DNA from: JAEZJZ01 sp964450265
GTDB taxonomy: Bacteria > Bacillota > UBA994 > UBA5500
Length of the DNA: 23,688 nucleotides
Direction of reading: 5' to 3'
NCBI GenBank assembly: GCA_964450265.1
Contig: CAYVCY010000016.1
Location: 1-23,688, forward strand
Shown piece by piece: positions 15,298 to 22,517 of the stretch (position 1 is the first letter of the stretch; each line of letters opens with the position of its first letter). A program made the translations under genes and the position numbers. The notes under the pieces are model-generated. The model did not search any database. It had not been told where the DNA came from and was given only the letters and a program-made list of their open reading frames with translations.

Positions 15298-16275
15298 TTA
15301 GCCGACGGGGAATTCTGGGTGCAGGTAGCGGGCGAGGAAACGCCAGATCTCCTGGCGGGACTCGCGAGCGAACTTGGTGTCGATGCGATTGAATACGTGT
15401 CCACCGGGGGCATCTTGATAGATCTTATACTCGAAGTCCTTTTCTGCCGCCTTCAGGGCAGCGATCAGGTGCTCCACCTCCAGCACGTTGACGTCTTCGT
15501 CGTTGGTGGTGGTGTGGATCAAGAGTGGAGTCTGCAGTTTATCCGCATGCCAAGCTGGCGACCGCAGCTTGTATTCCCGGGGATCCTCGTAGGCGCTCTT
15601 GCCGATGTGGTAGTCAGCCGAGTACAGCTTCTCGTAATTGGGCCCTTTGTAGCCCATGCGGGCCACCAGGTCGCTCACCGGCACTCCGGCATAAGCCACC
15701 TGATAGGCTTCTGGGTGGAAGAAGATGTTCATCAAGGCATGCAGTCCGCCGTGGCTCCAGCCGATGACGCCGACCCGCTCTGGATCAACCAACTCCAGAT
15801 TCTCCACCGCCCAGTTACGGGAGGCAAAGGTATCCTCAATCTCCAGTCCGCCGTAATCGATCAGCTTCCAGAAGGTCGGACCATAGCCGGTGCTCCCCCG
15901 GTAATCCGGTGCTACCACGATGTAGCCTTGACGGAGGACCTCTTCGATGATCTTGTGGTTGCCGCTGCTGGCAAAGTTGGCGTGGACACCGCCATGCACA
16001 TAGACCAGCAGGGGATGCTGTTTGTTGCGGTCGATGTGTTTGGGAATGAACGTGTAGGCTCGGAACACCACCGGATTCCCCCGGTCCTGGGGTGATTGGG
16101 CCAAGGTGTTCTTGGGAGGCGGACCGATCAGGCGCACCTTATCGATCTCCGCCACTGCGCCTAACCGTTGGTACCAGAGGATATCGTCCACAGCCTTGTC
16201 CATGGCTGCCAGCTGGAACGACATCTGGGCCTTCATCAGTTGTAACTCTTCCATTAATCTCTTCTCTTCCAACAT
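15298..16275 (-). CDS. S9-family (prolyl oligopeptidase-like) alpha/beta hydrolase
   Basis: The 325-aa protein is a lone alpha/beta hydrolase domain without the beta-propeller of full prolyl oligopeptidases. Key residues are visible: YVHGG (oxyanion region, about 92-96), the nucleophile elbow GWSHGG with Ser174, D259 in HTTTNDEDVN and His293 in APGGHVFNR. The APDYRGSTGYG segment is typical of the S9C/acylaminoacyl peptidase branch. The first 35 residues are helical and charged. No signal peptide is visible, so a cytoplasmic peptidase or esterase is likely; the substrate is unknown. AGGATAGGAGG precedes the ATG. It lies 90 bp downstream of the EVE-domain gene on the same strand. Confidence 0.88.
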   Translation of the reverse strand: MLEEKRLMEELQLMKAQMSFQLAAMDKAVDDILWYQRLGAVAEIDKVRLIGPPPKNTLAQSPQDRGNPVVFRAYTFIPKHIDRNKQHPLLVYVHGGVHANFASSGNHKIIEEVLRQGYIVVAPDYRGSTGYGPTFWKLIDYGGLEIEDTFASRNWAVENLELVDPERVGVIGWSHGGLHALMNIFFHPEAYQVAYAGVPVSDLVARMGYKGPNYEKLYSADYHIGKSAYEDPREYKLRSPAWHADKLQTPLLIHTTTNDEDVNVLEVEHLIAALKAAEKDFEYKIYQDAPGGHVFNRIDTKFARESRQEIWRFLARYLHPEFPVG

Positions 16276-16305
16276 GTTTCCTCCTATCCTGTGGATTAAG
16301 CACTA

Positions 16306-16320
16306 CTTCGCTTAGCGAAG
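16306..16320. repeat. Short perfect palindrome between the EVE and S9 genes
   Basis: CTTCGCT-T-AGCGAAG is a 7-bp inverted repeat with a one-base centre, 31 bp upstream of the S9 hydrolase start on the minus strand. With such a tight centre it is more likely a protein-binding site or a repeat remnant than a terminator, and no U-tract follows on either strand. Confidence 0.45.
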
Positions 16321-16365
16321 CATCCATTCCTTCCAGAAAGGAGAGTTCAGGTCACATTATTCTGA

Positions 16366-16776
16366 TTATCCCAGACCGGCAGCCTGCATGATCATCGACC
16401 AGGCCAACTCAGGCACCGGCATCACCGACAGACGCGGCTGGCGCACCAGTTGCCAGTCGGCCAATTGTGGCCATGACTTCACCTCTGCTAGCGTCACCGG
16501 CTGGGGCAAGGCCGATCGTGGGACCAGGTCAAACACCACCAGCTTGGGATCGCTTTGCTCTGGATCGGGATAGGGCGGCGTGATCACCTCTGCTATGCCA
16601 ACGATCGCCCTCTGTTTGCCGGTATGATAGACCAAGGCTAAATCGCCGGCAGATACTTGGCGAATGTTTTTCAATGCCTGTAGGCCGCGCACACCATCCC
16701 AGCGCCCCCGCCCCTCGCGCTCCAGGTCGGAATAGCTATATTCCTCCGGTTCCGTCTTCAACAGCCAGTATGCCAT
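16366..16776 (-). CDS. EVE domain-containing protein (thymocyte nuclear protein 1-like)
   Basis: The 136-aa protein is a single EVE (PUA-like) domain: MAYWLLKTEPEEYSYSDLER at the start, WDGVRGLQALKNIRQVSAGD, ALVYHTGKQRAIVGIAEV, then PYPDP and VFDLVPRSALPQPVTLAEVK. EVE domains are thought to bind modified bases in nucleic acids, and bacterial single-domain members are widespread and poorly characterised. I chose the ATG at 16774-16776 because AAGGAGGTG lies 6-8 nt upstream on the minus strand; an ATG nine codons earlier would overlap this site. It is divergent from csp and leads into the S9 hydrolase gene. Confidence 0.9.
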   Translation of the reverse strand: MAYWLLKTEPEEYSYSDLEREGRGRWDGVRGLQALKNIRQVSAGDLALVYHTGKQRAIVGIAEVITPPYPDPEQSDPKLVVFDLVPRSALPQPVTLAEVKSWPQLADWQLVRQPRLSVMPVPELAWSMIMQAAGLG

Positions 16777-16859
16777 CTTCTTCACCTCCTTGGCTGGTAG
16801 CAAGTCTCCGCCTGCAACATCTGCGGATGTCGCTAGGCTGTAAATGAGTGACTCAGCGC

Positions 16860-16888
16860 ATGTTAGCCTCCTGATAGGGGTATGTAAA
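16860..16888 (-). promoter_or_regulatory. Candidate sigma-A promoter for the EVE gene
   Basis: On the minus strand TTTACA (16883-16888) and TAACAT (16860-16865) are separated by 17 nt, with 5/6 and 4/6 matches to consensus. Predicted initiation is near 16853. The perfect palindrome TGAGT-G-ACTCA (16845-16855) would span the start site and could be an operator. A second small hairpin (ACATC-TGCG-GATGT, 16817-16830) lies in the leader. Confidence 0.45.
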
Positions 16889-16971
16889 AAGAGAAGAGCG
16901 AGTTTCTGTGTTCGATCACGCCAGCGGTGAGGGCTGCGTGTTGAGGGAGGATGAGCGCCGGTTACTAAAAT

Positions 16972-17000
16972 TTGACTTCAGATGTTGATGGTGGTATAGT
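16972..17000 (+). promoter_or_regulatory. Sigma-A promoter of the cold-shock gene
   Basis: TTGACT (16972-16977) and TATAGT (16995-17000) are spaced by 17 nt, each 5/6 to consensus, with A/T-rich sequence (TACTAAAAT) upstream. Initiation would be near 17007, giving a leader of about 42 nt ahead of AGGAGG (17033-17038). Confidence 0.85.
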
Positions 17001-17048
17001 AAGTTTGCGCCGTGAGCGCTGTATTTAACACTAGGAGGAATGTCTTCA

Positions 17049-17246
17049 ATGATCGGTACGGTTAAGTGGTTCAACCAGAAGAAGGGGTACGGGTTCATTA
17101 CGGCCGAGGATAACCAGGACGTCTTCGTGCACTTCTCTGCCATCGAGGGCGACGGATTCAAGAGCCTCGATGAAGGACAACAGGTGGAGTTTCAGATTGT
17201 CGATGGACCGCGGGGGCCTCAAGCCGCCAATGTGGTGAAGAAATAA
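17049..17246 (+). CDS. Cold-shock protein, CspA family
   Basis: The 65-aa single OB-fold RNA/DNA chaperone has both RNA-binding motifs: KGYGFIT (RNP1) and VFVHFSAI (RNP2), after the typical MIGTVKWFNQ start. Proteins of this family melt RNA secondary structure at low temperature or during general growth. AGGAGG at 17033-17038 is 10 nt from ATG 17049; the in-frame ATG at 17040 is only 1 nt from it and is unlikely. The gene stands alone between its own promoter and terminator. Confidence 0.95.
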   Translation: MIGTVKWFNQKKGYGFITAEDNQDVFVHFSAIEGDGFKSLDEGQQVEFQIVDGPRGPQAANVVKK

Positions 17247-17263
17247 GCAAACCAGCCTATCAG

Positions 17264-17293
17264 CCCCAGGACTAGCTCCTGGGGTTTGTTATT
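17264..17293 (+). terminator. Intrinsic terminator of the cold-shock gene
   Basis: The perfect 8-bp stem CCCCAGGA (17264-17271) / TCCTGGGG (17277-17284) has the 5-nt loop CTAGC and is followed by TTTGTTATTT. It is a textbook rho-independent terminator 18 nt after the csp stop. Confidence 0.92.
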
Positions 17294-17314
17294 TCTCTGG
17301 GTGGATTTGCACAT

Positions 17315-17327
17315 GTATTCTGAATAC
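17315..17327. promoter_or_regulatory. Palindrome upstream of hpf, possible operator
   Basis: GTATTC-T-GAATAC is a perfect 13-nt inverted repeat 24 bp upstream of the sigma-H-like promoter. Its TTCTGAA core matches the centre of the CodY box, but by my alignment only 10 of 15 positions fit the full consensus, so the regulator is not identified. Confidence 0.35.
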
Positions 17328-17350
17328 TTGTCTCGGGATAGCCGTAATTG

Positions 17351-17378
17351 GCAGGATTTTTGGGCGTTGATAGCGAAT
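17351..17378 (+). promoter_or_regulatory. Sigma-H-like promoter of hpf
   Basis: GCAGGATTT (17351-17359), a 12-nt spacer and AGCGAAT (17372-17378) fit the Bacillus sigma-H consensus RnAGGAwww-N11/12-RnnGAAT at every defined position. The site is 34 nt upstream of the hpf start codon. In Bacillus subtilis hpf (yvyD) is known to be transcribed by sigma-H and sigma-B. No good sigma-A promoter is seen in this gap. Confidence 0.7.
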
Positions 17379-17412
17379 ACTATTAACCAAACCGCGAAGG
17401 GAGCTGATCAGC

Positions 17413-17943
17413 GTGAGAATTACTGTAAGGGGTAAGAACATCGAGATTACCGATGCCCTGCGGGATTATGCGACGAAGAAGGTCGGACGTCTGCAGAAAT
17501 ATGTGGACAGACCGCTCGACGCGACGGTGACGCTGGTGGTGGAGAAGGATAGTCATAAGGTTGAGGTCACGGCCACCGTAAACGGACTGATCATCAGAGG
17601 CGAGGAAGCCAGCCCCGATATGTATGCCTCCATCGATCTAGTGATCGACAAGCTGGAGAAACAGGTTGAGCGCTACAAGACGCGAATTGCCCGTCGTCTG
17701 CGCAGCGAAGACTGGAAAGCAGGCCGCGCCAGTGCTCCCGCCCCGTTGGCCGACGAAGAGGATGGGCCACGGGTAGTCCGTTCCAAACGTTTCTCCATCA
17801 AGCCGATGGCGGTGGAAGAGGCAATTATGCAGATGAACTTGCTGCAACACGACTTCTTCGTCTTCGCCGATGCCGAGACCGAACAGTTCGCTGTGCTCTA
17901 TCGGCGCAAGGACGGCAATTACGGTTTGATCGAACCCAGCTGA
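17413..17943 (+). CDS. hpf: Long-form ribosome hibernation promoting factor (HPF/YvyD)
   Basis: This cytoplasmic protein binds the 30S subunit and dimerises ribosomes into inactive 100S particles in stationary phase or stress. The 176-aa protein has the S30AE domain (about 1-100: ITVRGKNIEITDALRDYATKK ... YASIDLVIDKLEKQVERYKT), a variable linker (105-118), and the C-terminal dimerisation domain (RVVRSKRFSIKPMAVEEAIM ... GHDFFVF-like QHDFFVFADAETEQFAVLYR). Both domains mark the long form. The start is GTG 17413 with AAGGGAG about 9 nt upstream. Its place before secA and prfB matches Bacillus gene order. A terminator follows, so it is probably monocistronic. Confidence 0.96.
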   Translation: MRITVRGKNIEITDALRDYATKKVGRLQKYVDRPLDATVTLVVEKDSHKVEVTATVNGLIIRGEEASPDMYASIDLVIDKLEKQVERYKTRIARRLRSEDWKAGRASAPAPLADEEDGPRVVRSKRFSIKPMAVEEAIMQMNLLQHDFFVFADAETEQFAVLYRRKDGNYGLIEPS

Positions 17944-17982
17944 CGAGGATTGCGATCAGGACATTTCCTATCCAGGTTACAT

Positions 17983-18008
17983 AAGCCGGCCGTTGGGCCG
18001 GCTTTGCT
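17983..18008 (+). terminator. Intrinsic terminator of hpf
   Basis: The perfect 9-bp stem AAGCCGGCC (17983-17991) / GGCCGGCTT (17996-18004) has the loop GTTG. A short mixed T-tract (TTTGCTGTTGGTTT) follows, so termination is probable though not ideal. Confidence 0.75.
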
Positions 18009-18254
18009 GTTGGTTTCTCCTGCGAACTAGGATAATCCTACAAGCGCTGACTGTGGTCAGCAGGATTGTGCAGCCGCGGTGGCGAAAACATACGGGATGA
18101 TACAGGGCGGGTTAGTGGGAAATGGTTTGGTACATAATGCTAGCAAAGAACAGGTGTCAGCCACCAGACAGTTAGGCCGCGACACCATCGTCCTTGCCTA
18201 GCCACTCTGGAGGCTTCCCTCCTTGTCTAGGGTTAATAAGAAGGGGTGATGATC
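18009..18254 (+). other. Structured intergenic region before the 443-aa gene
   Basis: No gene is supported here. It contains the perfect palindrome TAGGAT-A-ATCCTA (18028-18040), the hairpin GCTGAC-TGTG-GTCAGC (18046-18061), a larger stem-loop pairing GGTGTC (18153-18158) with GACACC (18181-18186) plus an inner GCC/GGC, and GGAGG-CTTC-CCTCC near 18210-18223. A weak -10-like CATAAT lies near 18133. The region may be a 5' leader with regulatory structure, but it matches no riboswitch class I can recognise. Confidence 0.4.
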
Positions 18255-19586
18255 GTGCACCAACAGGAACGTGTGGGTGTAGTGATTTTGGAGGGTGGTC
18301 GACCGGTCGATCGGGTAGAGCGGCAGATGGTAGCAGTTCGTCAAGCCATGACGCTAGACGTGATCGCCAGACTGTTGACAGTCCCCGAGATTGATGATAT
18401 CTACCTTTCCACCAACTACCCCACCTTGGCCGCAGAGGCCGCCAGGTTGGGGGCGACAGTGGTGCCCGAAGATGGACCTTGGCATTTCGGTACCTGCCTG
18501 CAGCAGGTGATCAACCAAGCCGACTTAGACGGCGTAATCTACATCGGCGGTGCCTCCAGCCCCCTGTTGAGTACGGATGAGTTTCGCAGTATCGCCAGTG
18601 ATCTGCGCACGCGCAAACGGTTGGTGCTGACCAACAACCCGCAATCCTCGGATATCGTGGCGTTTACGCCGGCGGCGGCGATCAATCAGATCCAACTGCC
18701 GGATAATGACAACGTGCTGGCCAATCTGTTGCGCAATCAGGCCGGCCTGCAGCGGGTATTCCTGCCCCACTCGGTGGGTGTGCACTTCGATATCGATACG
18801 CCCAGCGACGTGCTGGTGCTCAGTCTATCGCCGAAAGCCGGCCCTCGCACTCGCCAGGCGATGGCAGAGCTGAACTGGGATCGCTCCCGGGTGCAGCAAG
18901 CCCTGCGGCTGTTGGCTTCACCCCAGAGCCGGGTATTGTTGGCCGGACGGGTCAATCCCTGGACCATGTCCCATATTGGCATGACTTCTCGCTGCCGATT
19001 GCGGGTAGTCTCAGAGGAACGGGGCATGCGGGCCATGGGGCGGGCCGAGCGGGGGGAAGTACACTCGTTGTTCGGTTTCCTATTACAGCAACTGGGTGCC
19101 CAGGCCATGGTCGACTATATCTCAAGTATCGCCGATCTGGCCTTTATCGACACCCGGGTGATCTTTGCCCACCTCGGCCTGCAGCTGACAGAAGGGCAGC
19201 GTTTTGATTCCGACTTGGGCTGCGTAGAACAGATGCCCGACCGCCTGATTGCCGACTTCGTTCGCGCCTGTCACGCTTCACCGGTGCCGATCATTTTGGG
19301 CGGACATTCGCTGGTAGCAGGTAGCATGTGGGCGTTGATGGATGCGTTGCTCTACCAACGGGGTGAGGAACATTTGCCAGCCGAATATCAGTTGGTACGG
19401 ATCGATGGCCACCATCCCTGGGTGGGTCAGCCCCATCATCGACTGATCTTGGCCAGTCAGGTGCCTGGGGAGCTGCTGGCCTATCGCCAAGCCGGTCTGC
19501 TGAACACAGATCCCCGCTCGGACTTCCTGGTGTCCCCAGGTATGAAGCTCTACTATCGGGTGGTCACCCCTGTGGATGCCCATTAG
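18255..19586 (+). CDS. Uncharacterised protein with nucleotidyltransferase-like N-terminal domain
   Basis: I cannot name this 443-aa protein. Residues 5-195 look like a GT-A nucleotidyltransferase of the MobA/CofC type: GVVILEGG in place of the usual LAGG loop, GGASSPLLS (98-106) where DxPLL normally lies, TNNPQSSDIVAFTP, LPDNDNVLANLL, and FDIDTPSDV (178-186), a common late motif of these enzymes. The catalytic Asp of DxPLL and the RMG loop are not conserved. Residues 205-400 form a second, unrecognised domain with VVSEERGMRAMGR, LAFIDTRVIFAHLG, RFDSDLG and ILGGHSLVAGSMWALMDALL. No membrane segment or signal peptide is visible. GTG 18255 is favoured, with AAGGGG 8 nt upstream; ATG 18249 and GTG 18246 are too close to it. 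Confidence 0.85.
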   Translation: MHQQERVGVVILEGGRPVDRVERQMVAVRQAMTLDVIARLLTVPEIDDIYLSTNYPTLAAEAARLGATVVPEDGPWHFGTCLQQVINQADLDGVIYIGGASSPLLSTDEFRSIASDLRTRKRLVLTNNPQSSDIVAFTPAAAINQIQLPDNDNVLANLLRNQAGLQRVFLPHSVGVHFDIDTPSDVLVLSLSPKAGPRTRQAMAELNWDRSRVQQALRLLASPQSRVLLAGRVNPWTMSHIGMTSRCRLRVVSEERGMRAMGRAERGEVHSLFGFLLQQLGAQAMVDYISSIADLAFIDTRVIFAHLGLQLTEGQRFDSDLGCVEQMPDRLIADFVRACHASPVPIILGGHSLVAGSMWALMDALLYQRGEEHLPAEYQLVRIDGHHPWVGQPHHRLILASQVPGELLAYRQAGLLNTDPRSDFLVSPGMKLYYRVVTPVDAH

Positions 19587-19600
19587 CTGGCTGCTTCGCC

Positions 19601-19630
19601 TTGTCCAGTCTATTTGGGACATGATAAAAT
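19601..19630 (+). promoter_or_regulatory. Candidate promoter upstream of secA
   Basis: TTGTCC (19601-19606) and TAAAAT (19625-19630) are 18 nt apart, with 4/6 and 5/6 matches. Initiation would fall near 19637, so the transcript would begin almost exactly at the hairpin 19640-19678. This arrangement is compatible with a regulated leader, but the promoter is only moderately convincing. Confidence 0.4.
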
Positions 19631-19639
19631 GAGTAAACC

Positions 19640-19686
19640 AGAGCTTTCATTATGCGACATGCCGATAATGAAGGCTCTTTATCTTC
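19640..19686 (+). terminator. Intrinsic terminator or attenuator ahead of secA
   Basis: AGAGCTTTCATTAT (19640-19653) pairs with ATAATGAAGGCTCT (19665-19678) over 14 positions, including one U-G pair, around an 11-nt loop. TTTATCTT follows. It lies 54 nt after the upstream stop and 72 nt before the secA start. It may simply end the upstream transcript; if the promoter at 19601-19630 is real it would be an attenuator. Confidence 0.7.
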
Positions 19687-19749
19687 TGGCAACTGCCTTT
19701 CGTAGGTGATGATGATCATCTTATCTTGGATAGAGAACGGGGTGAGTGA

Positions 19750-22419
19750 GTGTTAAATGTCTTTCGGAGCATGTTCGATTTCAACAAGAAGGAACTGAAG
19801 AAGCTCGAGCGCACGTTGTCTGCAGTCAATCGATTGGAGCGGGATATGCAGGCACTGTCTGATCAACAGCTGCGCGCCAAGACTGACGAGTTCAAGCAGC
19901 GCCTGGCCGAAGGTGCCACGCTGGAGGATCTGTTGCCGGAGGCCTTCGCCGTGGCGCGGGAGGCTTCGCAGCGGGTCCTGGGCAAACGGCCTTTCGATGT
20001 GCAGATTATCGGTGGTATCGCCTTGCATCAAGGTCGCATCTCGGAGATGAAGACCGGTGAGGGCAAGACCTTGGTGGCTGTGTTGCCGGCTTATCTGAAT
20101 GCTCTATCTGGCAAAGGGGTGCACATCGTCACTGTCAATGACTACCTGGCCCGCTTTCATTCCGAGTGGATGGGACCTCTGTTCCGTTTCTTGGGGTTGT
20201 CGGTAGGGGTGATCCTGCACGATCTCAGCTTTGCCGAGCGCCGAGCCGCCTATCGCTCTGATATCACCTATGCCACCAACAATGAGTTGGGATTCGACTA
20301 CCTGCGGGATAACATGGCCGTGGGGCCGGATCAACTGGTGCAGCGGGGATTGCACTTCGCCATCGTCGACGAAGTGGATAGCATCCTGGTGGATGAGGCC
20401 CGTACTCCGCTGATCATTTCCGGCCAGGGTGAGCAATCTACCGATCTGTACTATCGTTTCGCTTCCATAGTGTCCCGCTTCAAACAGGAAGAGGACTATG
20501 TGGTGGATGAGAAGGCCAAGTCGGTCACTCCTACGCCGGAAGCTATCGCCAAGGTAGAGCGGGCGCTGGGCGTAGAAAACCTCTACGACAACACCAATAT
20601 GGATCTCTCCCATTACCTCAACCAGGCGCTACGGGCAAAATCCTTGATGAAGCTAGACCGGGATTATGTGGTGCGCGACGGTGAAGTGGTGATCGTGGAC
20701 GAGTTCACCGGTCGGCTGATGTTCGGTCGTCGTTATAGCGCCGGCTTGCATCAAGCGATCGAGGCTAAAGAGGGCGTAAAGATCGAGCGGGAGAGCCAGA
20801 CACTGGCAAGTATCACTTTCCAGAATCTCTTCCGGATGTACGATAAGCTGTCCGGTATGACCGGTACAGCAGCCACCGAAGAGAGTGAGTTTCGGCACAT
20901 CTATGGGTTAGATGTGCTAGTTGTTCCTACCAACCGCCCGCTGATCCGCACGGATCTGCCGGATGTGGTCTACAAGACGGAGTCGGGCAAGTTTAGGGCG
21001 GTGGTGGAAGAGATCGCTCGCCGGCACGCTAGCGGCCAACCTCTCTTGGTAGGTACCATCTCCATAGAGAAATCTGAGCTCCTGTCCAGTATGCTCAAGC
21101 GGCGGGGGGTGCCTCATCAGGTGCTGAACGCCAAGTATCACGAGCGGGAGGCGGAGATCGTGGCTCAGGCAGGACGCTTGGGCGCAGTGACTATCTCCAC
21201 CAACATGGCCGGACGGGGAACCGACATCATGCTGGGTGGCAACCCAGAGTTCCTAGCCCGACGTGAGGTGCAGAAACGCGGGGTCAGCCACGAGCAATTG
21301 ATCGCTGCGCTGGACTATGCGGCAGAGGATGCCGAGTCGGCCGAAGCGCGCCGCCTGTACCAACAGGTGCTACAGGAAATGGAGCAGCTCTGCGCCAAGG
21401 AGCGGGAAGCGGTGCTGGCGGTCGGCGGCTTGCATGTTCTGGGCACCGAACGGCATGAATCCCGGCGCATCGATAATCAGCTGCGCGGTCGTTCTGGGCG
21501 TCAAGGCGACCCGGGCTCGTCTCAGTTCTTCATCTCGCTGGAGGACGACCTGATGCGCCTGTTCGGCTCGGATAACGTCTCCGGGTTGATGGACCGGATG
21601 GGCTTGGAGGAAGATGTCCCCTTAGAGCACGGGTTGCTGTCCAAGGCCATCGAGCAGGCCCAGAAGCGGGTGGAGACCCGCAACTTCGATATCCGCAAAC
21701 ACGTATTGCAGTATGATGACGTGTTGAATAAGCAGCGGGAAGTGATCTATCGTCAGCGGCGGCAAGTGCTGCTGGGCGAGTCCATCGAGGAATCGGTGCA
21801 AGCAATGATTCAGGATGTGGCCAGAGCGCTCTACGATCAGTTTGTGCCGGAGCGGGTGCATCCAGAGGAGTGGGAACTGCCAGCTCTGCAGAAGGCGTTG
21901 GGAGAGTACTTCCCCCAGGCCGCGGCATTGGATGTTTCCCCATGGACCGAGTTGACCCGTAACGGTCTCTGGGAGGAGCTAGAGCAGTTTGTGCAGCAGG
22001 CGTATAACGGGCGTCATGCGGAGCTAGGCCTGGAGACGATGCAGCAACTGTCCCGTTTCCTCATTTTGCGGGTGGTGGACAGCAAATGGATGGCTCACCT
22101 GGATGCGATGGACGAATTGCGCGACGGTATCGGACTGAGGGCTTACGCTCAGAAGGATCCGCTGGTGGAATATCAATTGGAAAGCTACGAGATGTTCGAG
22201 CAGATGAGTGAGGAGATCAAGCATGAAGTGGTGCGCTTCCTGTTCCACGTGCAGGTGCGAGAGGCACCCCAGGTGCGAGCGGTAGCACGGCCCACCCAGG
22301 CCACAGCTCCGCAGCCGGCAGGACAGTCGGCTAAGACGAAGCGGACGGTGGGTCGCAACGACCCCTGTCCCTGTGGCAGCGGCAAGAAGTACAAGAGGTG
22401 CTGCGGTCGCAACCGTTGA
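19750..22419 (+). CDS. secA: Preprotein translocase ATPase SecA
   Basis: SecA drives secretory proteins through SecYEG with ATP at the membrane. The 889-aa protein is full length. It has an N-terminal FNKKELKKLERT helix, Walker A MKTGEGKT (100-107), the DEVDSILVDEARTPL motif II region (207-220), and a preprotein cross-linking region. The second helicase half carries ISTNMAGRGTDIMLGGNPE and the QLRGRSGRQGDPG motif. It ends with the SEC-C zinc motif CPCGSGKKYKRCC. The GTG start at 19750 gives MLNVFRSMFDFNKKELKK, matching family N-termini; the ribosome binding site GGGGTGA is close (4 nt), and ATG 19771 is a weaker alternative. The position between hpf and prfB is as in Bacillus. Confidence 0.98.
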   Translation: MLNVFRSMFDFNKKELKKLERTLSAVNRLERDMQALSDQQLRAKTDEFKQRLAEGATLEDLLPEAFAVAREASQRVLGKRPFDVQIIGGIALHQGRISEMKTGEGKTLVAVLPAYLNALSGKGVHIVTVNDYLARFHSEWMGPLFRFLGLSVGVILHDLSFAERRAAYRSDITYATNNELGFDYLRDNMAVGPDQLVQRGLHFAIVDEVDSILVDEARTPLIISGQGEQSTDLYYRFASIVSRFKQEEDYVVDEKAKSVTPTPEAIAKVERALGVENLYDNTNMDLSHYLNQALRAKSLMKLDRDYVVRDGEVVIVDEFTGRLMFGRRYSAGLHQAIEAKEGVKIERESQTLASITFQNLFRMYDKLSGMTGTAATEESEFRHIYGLDVLVVPTNRPLIRTDLPDVVYKTESGKFRAVVEEIARRHASGQPLLVGTISIEKSELLSSMLKRRGVPHQVLNAKYHEREAEIVAQAGRLGAVTISTNMAGRGTDIMLGGNPEFLARREVQKRGVSHEQLIAALDYAAEDAESAEARRLYQQVLQEMEQLCAKEREAVLAVGGLHVLGTERHESRRIDNQLRGRSGRQGDPGSSQFFISLEDDLMRLFGSDNVSGLMDRMGLEEDVPLEHGLLSKAIEQAQKRVETRNFDIRKHVLQYDDVLNKQREVIYRQRRQVLLGESIEESVQAMIQDVARALYDQFVPERVHPEEWELPALQKALGEYFPQAAALDVSPWTELTRNGLWEELEQFVQQAYNGRHAELGLETMQQLSRFLILRVVDSKWMAHLDAMDELRDGIGLRAYAQKDPLVEYQLESYEMFEQMSEEIKHEVVRFLFHVQVREAPQVRAVARPTQATAPQPAGQSAKTKRTVGRNDPCPCGSGKKYKRCCGRNR

Positions 22420-22423
22420 GGCC

Positions 22424-22438
22424 AGCCCGATGCGGGCT
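22424..22438 (+). terminator. Weak hairpin after secA
   Basis: AGCCCG-ATG-CGGGCT is a 6-bp stem with a three-base loop 5 nt after the secA stop. The only T-run (TATATTTT) begins 5 nt further on, so termination would be weak and partial read-through into prfB is likely. Confidence 0.35.
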
Positions 22439-22460
22439 CCGGTATATTTTAAGATGCTTA

Positions 22461-22490
22461 AGCGCAGCGAAGAATCATGCGATTCCTTCA
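22461..22490. repeat. Fragment of the dispersed repeat plus small hairpin
   Basis: AGCGCAGCGAAGAATC (22461-22476) matches 88-103 at 15 of 16 positions. It is followed directly by GAATC-ATGC-GATTC-type pairing (22472-22485). It lies in the secA-prfB gap, upstream of the prfB ribosome binding site. Confidence 0.55.
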
Positions 22491-22517
22491 CCGGAAAGAA
22501 TCGCCTCGGGAGGAGTA

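Noticed and set aside
18194..18394. Small open frame overlapping the start of the 443-aa gene.
   Set aside because: Composition and lack of a ribosome binding site suggest a shadow; the longer frame has motif structure and a proper start.
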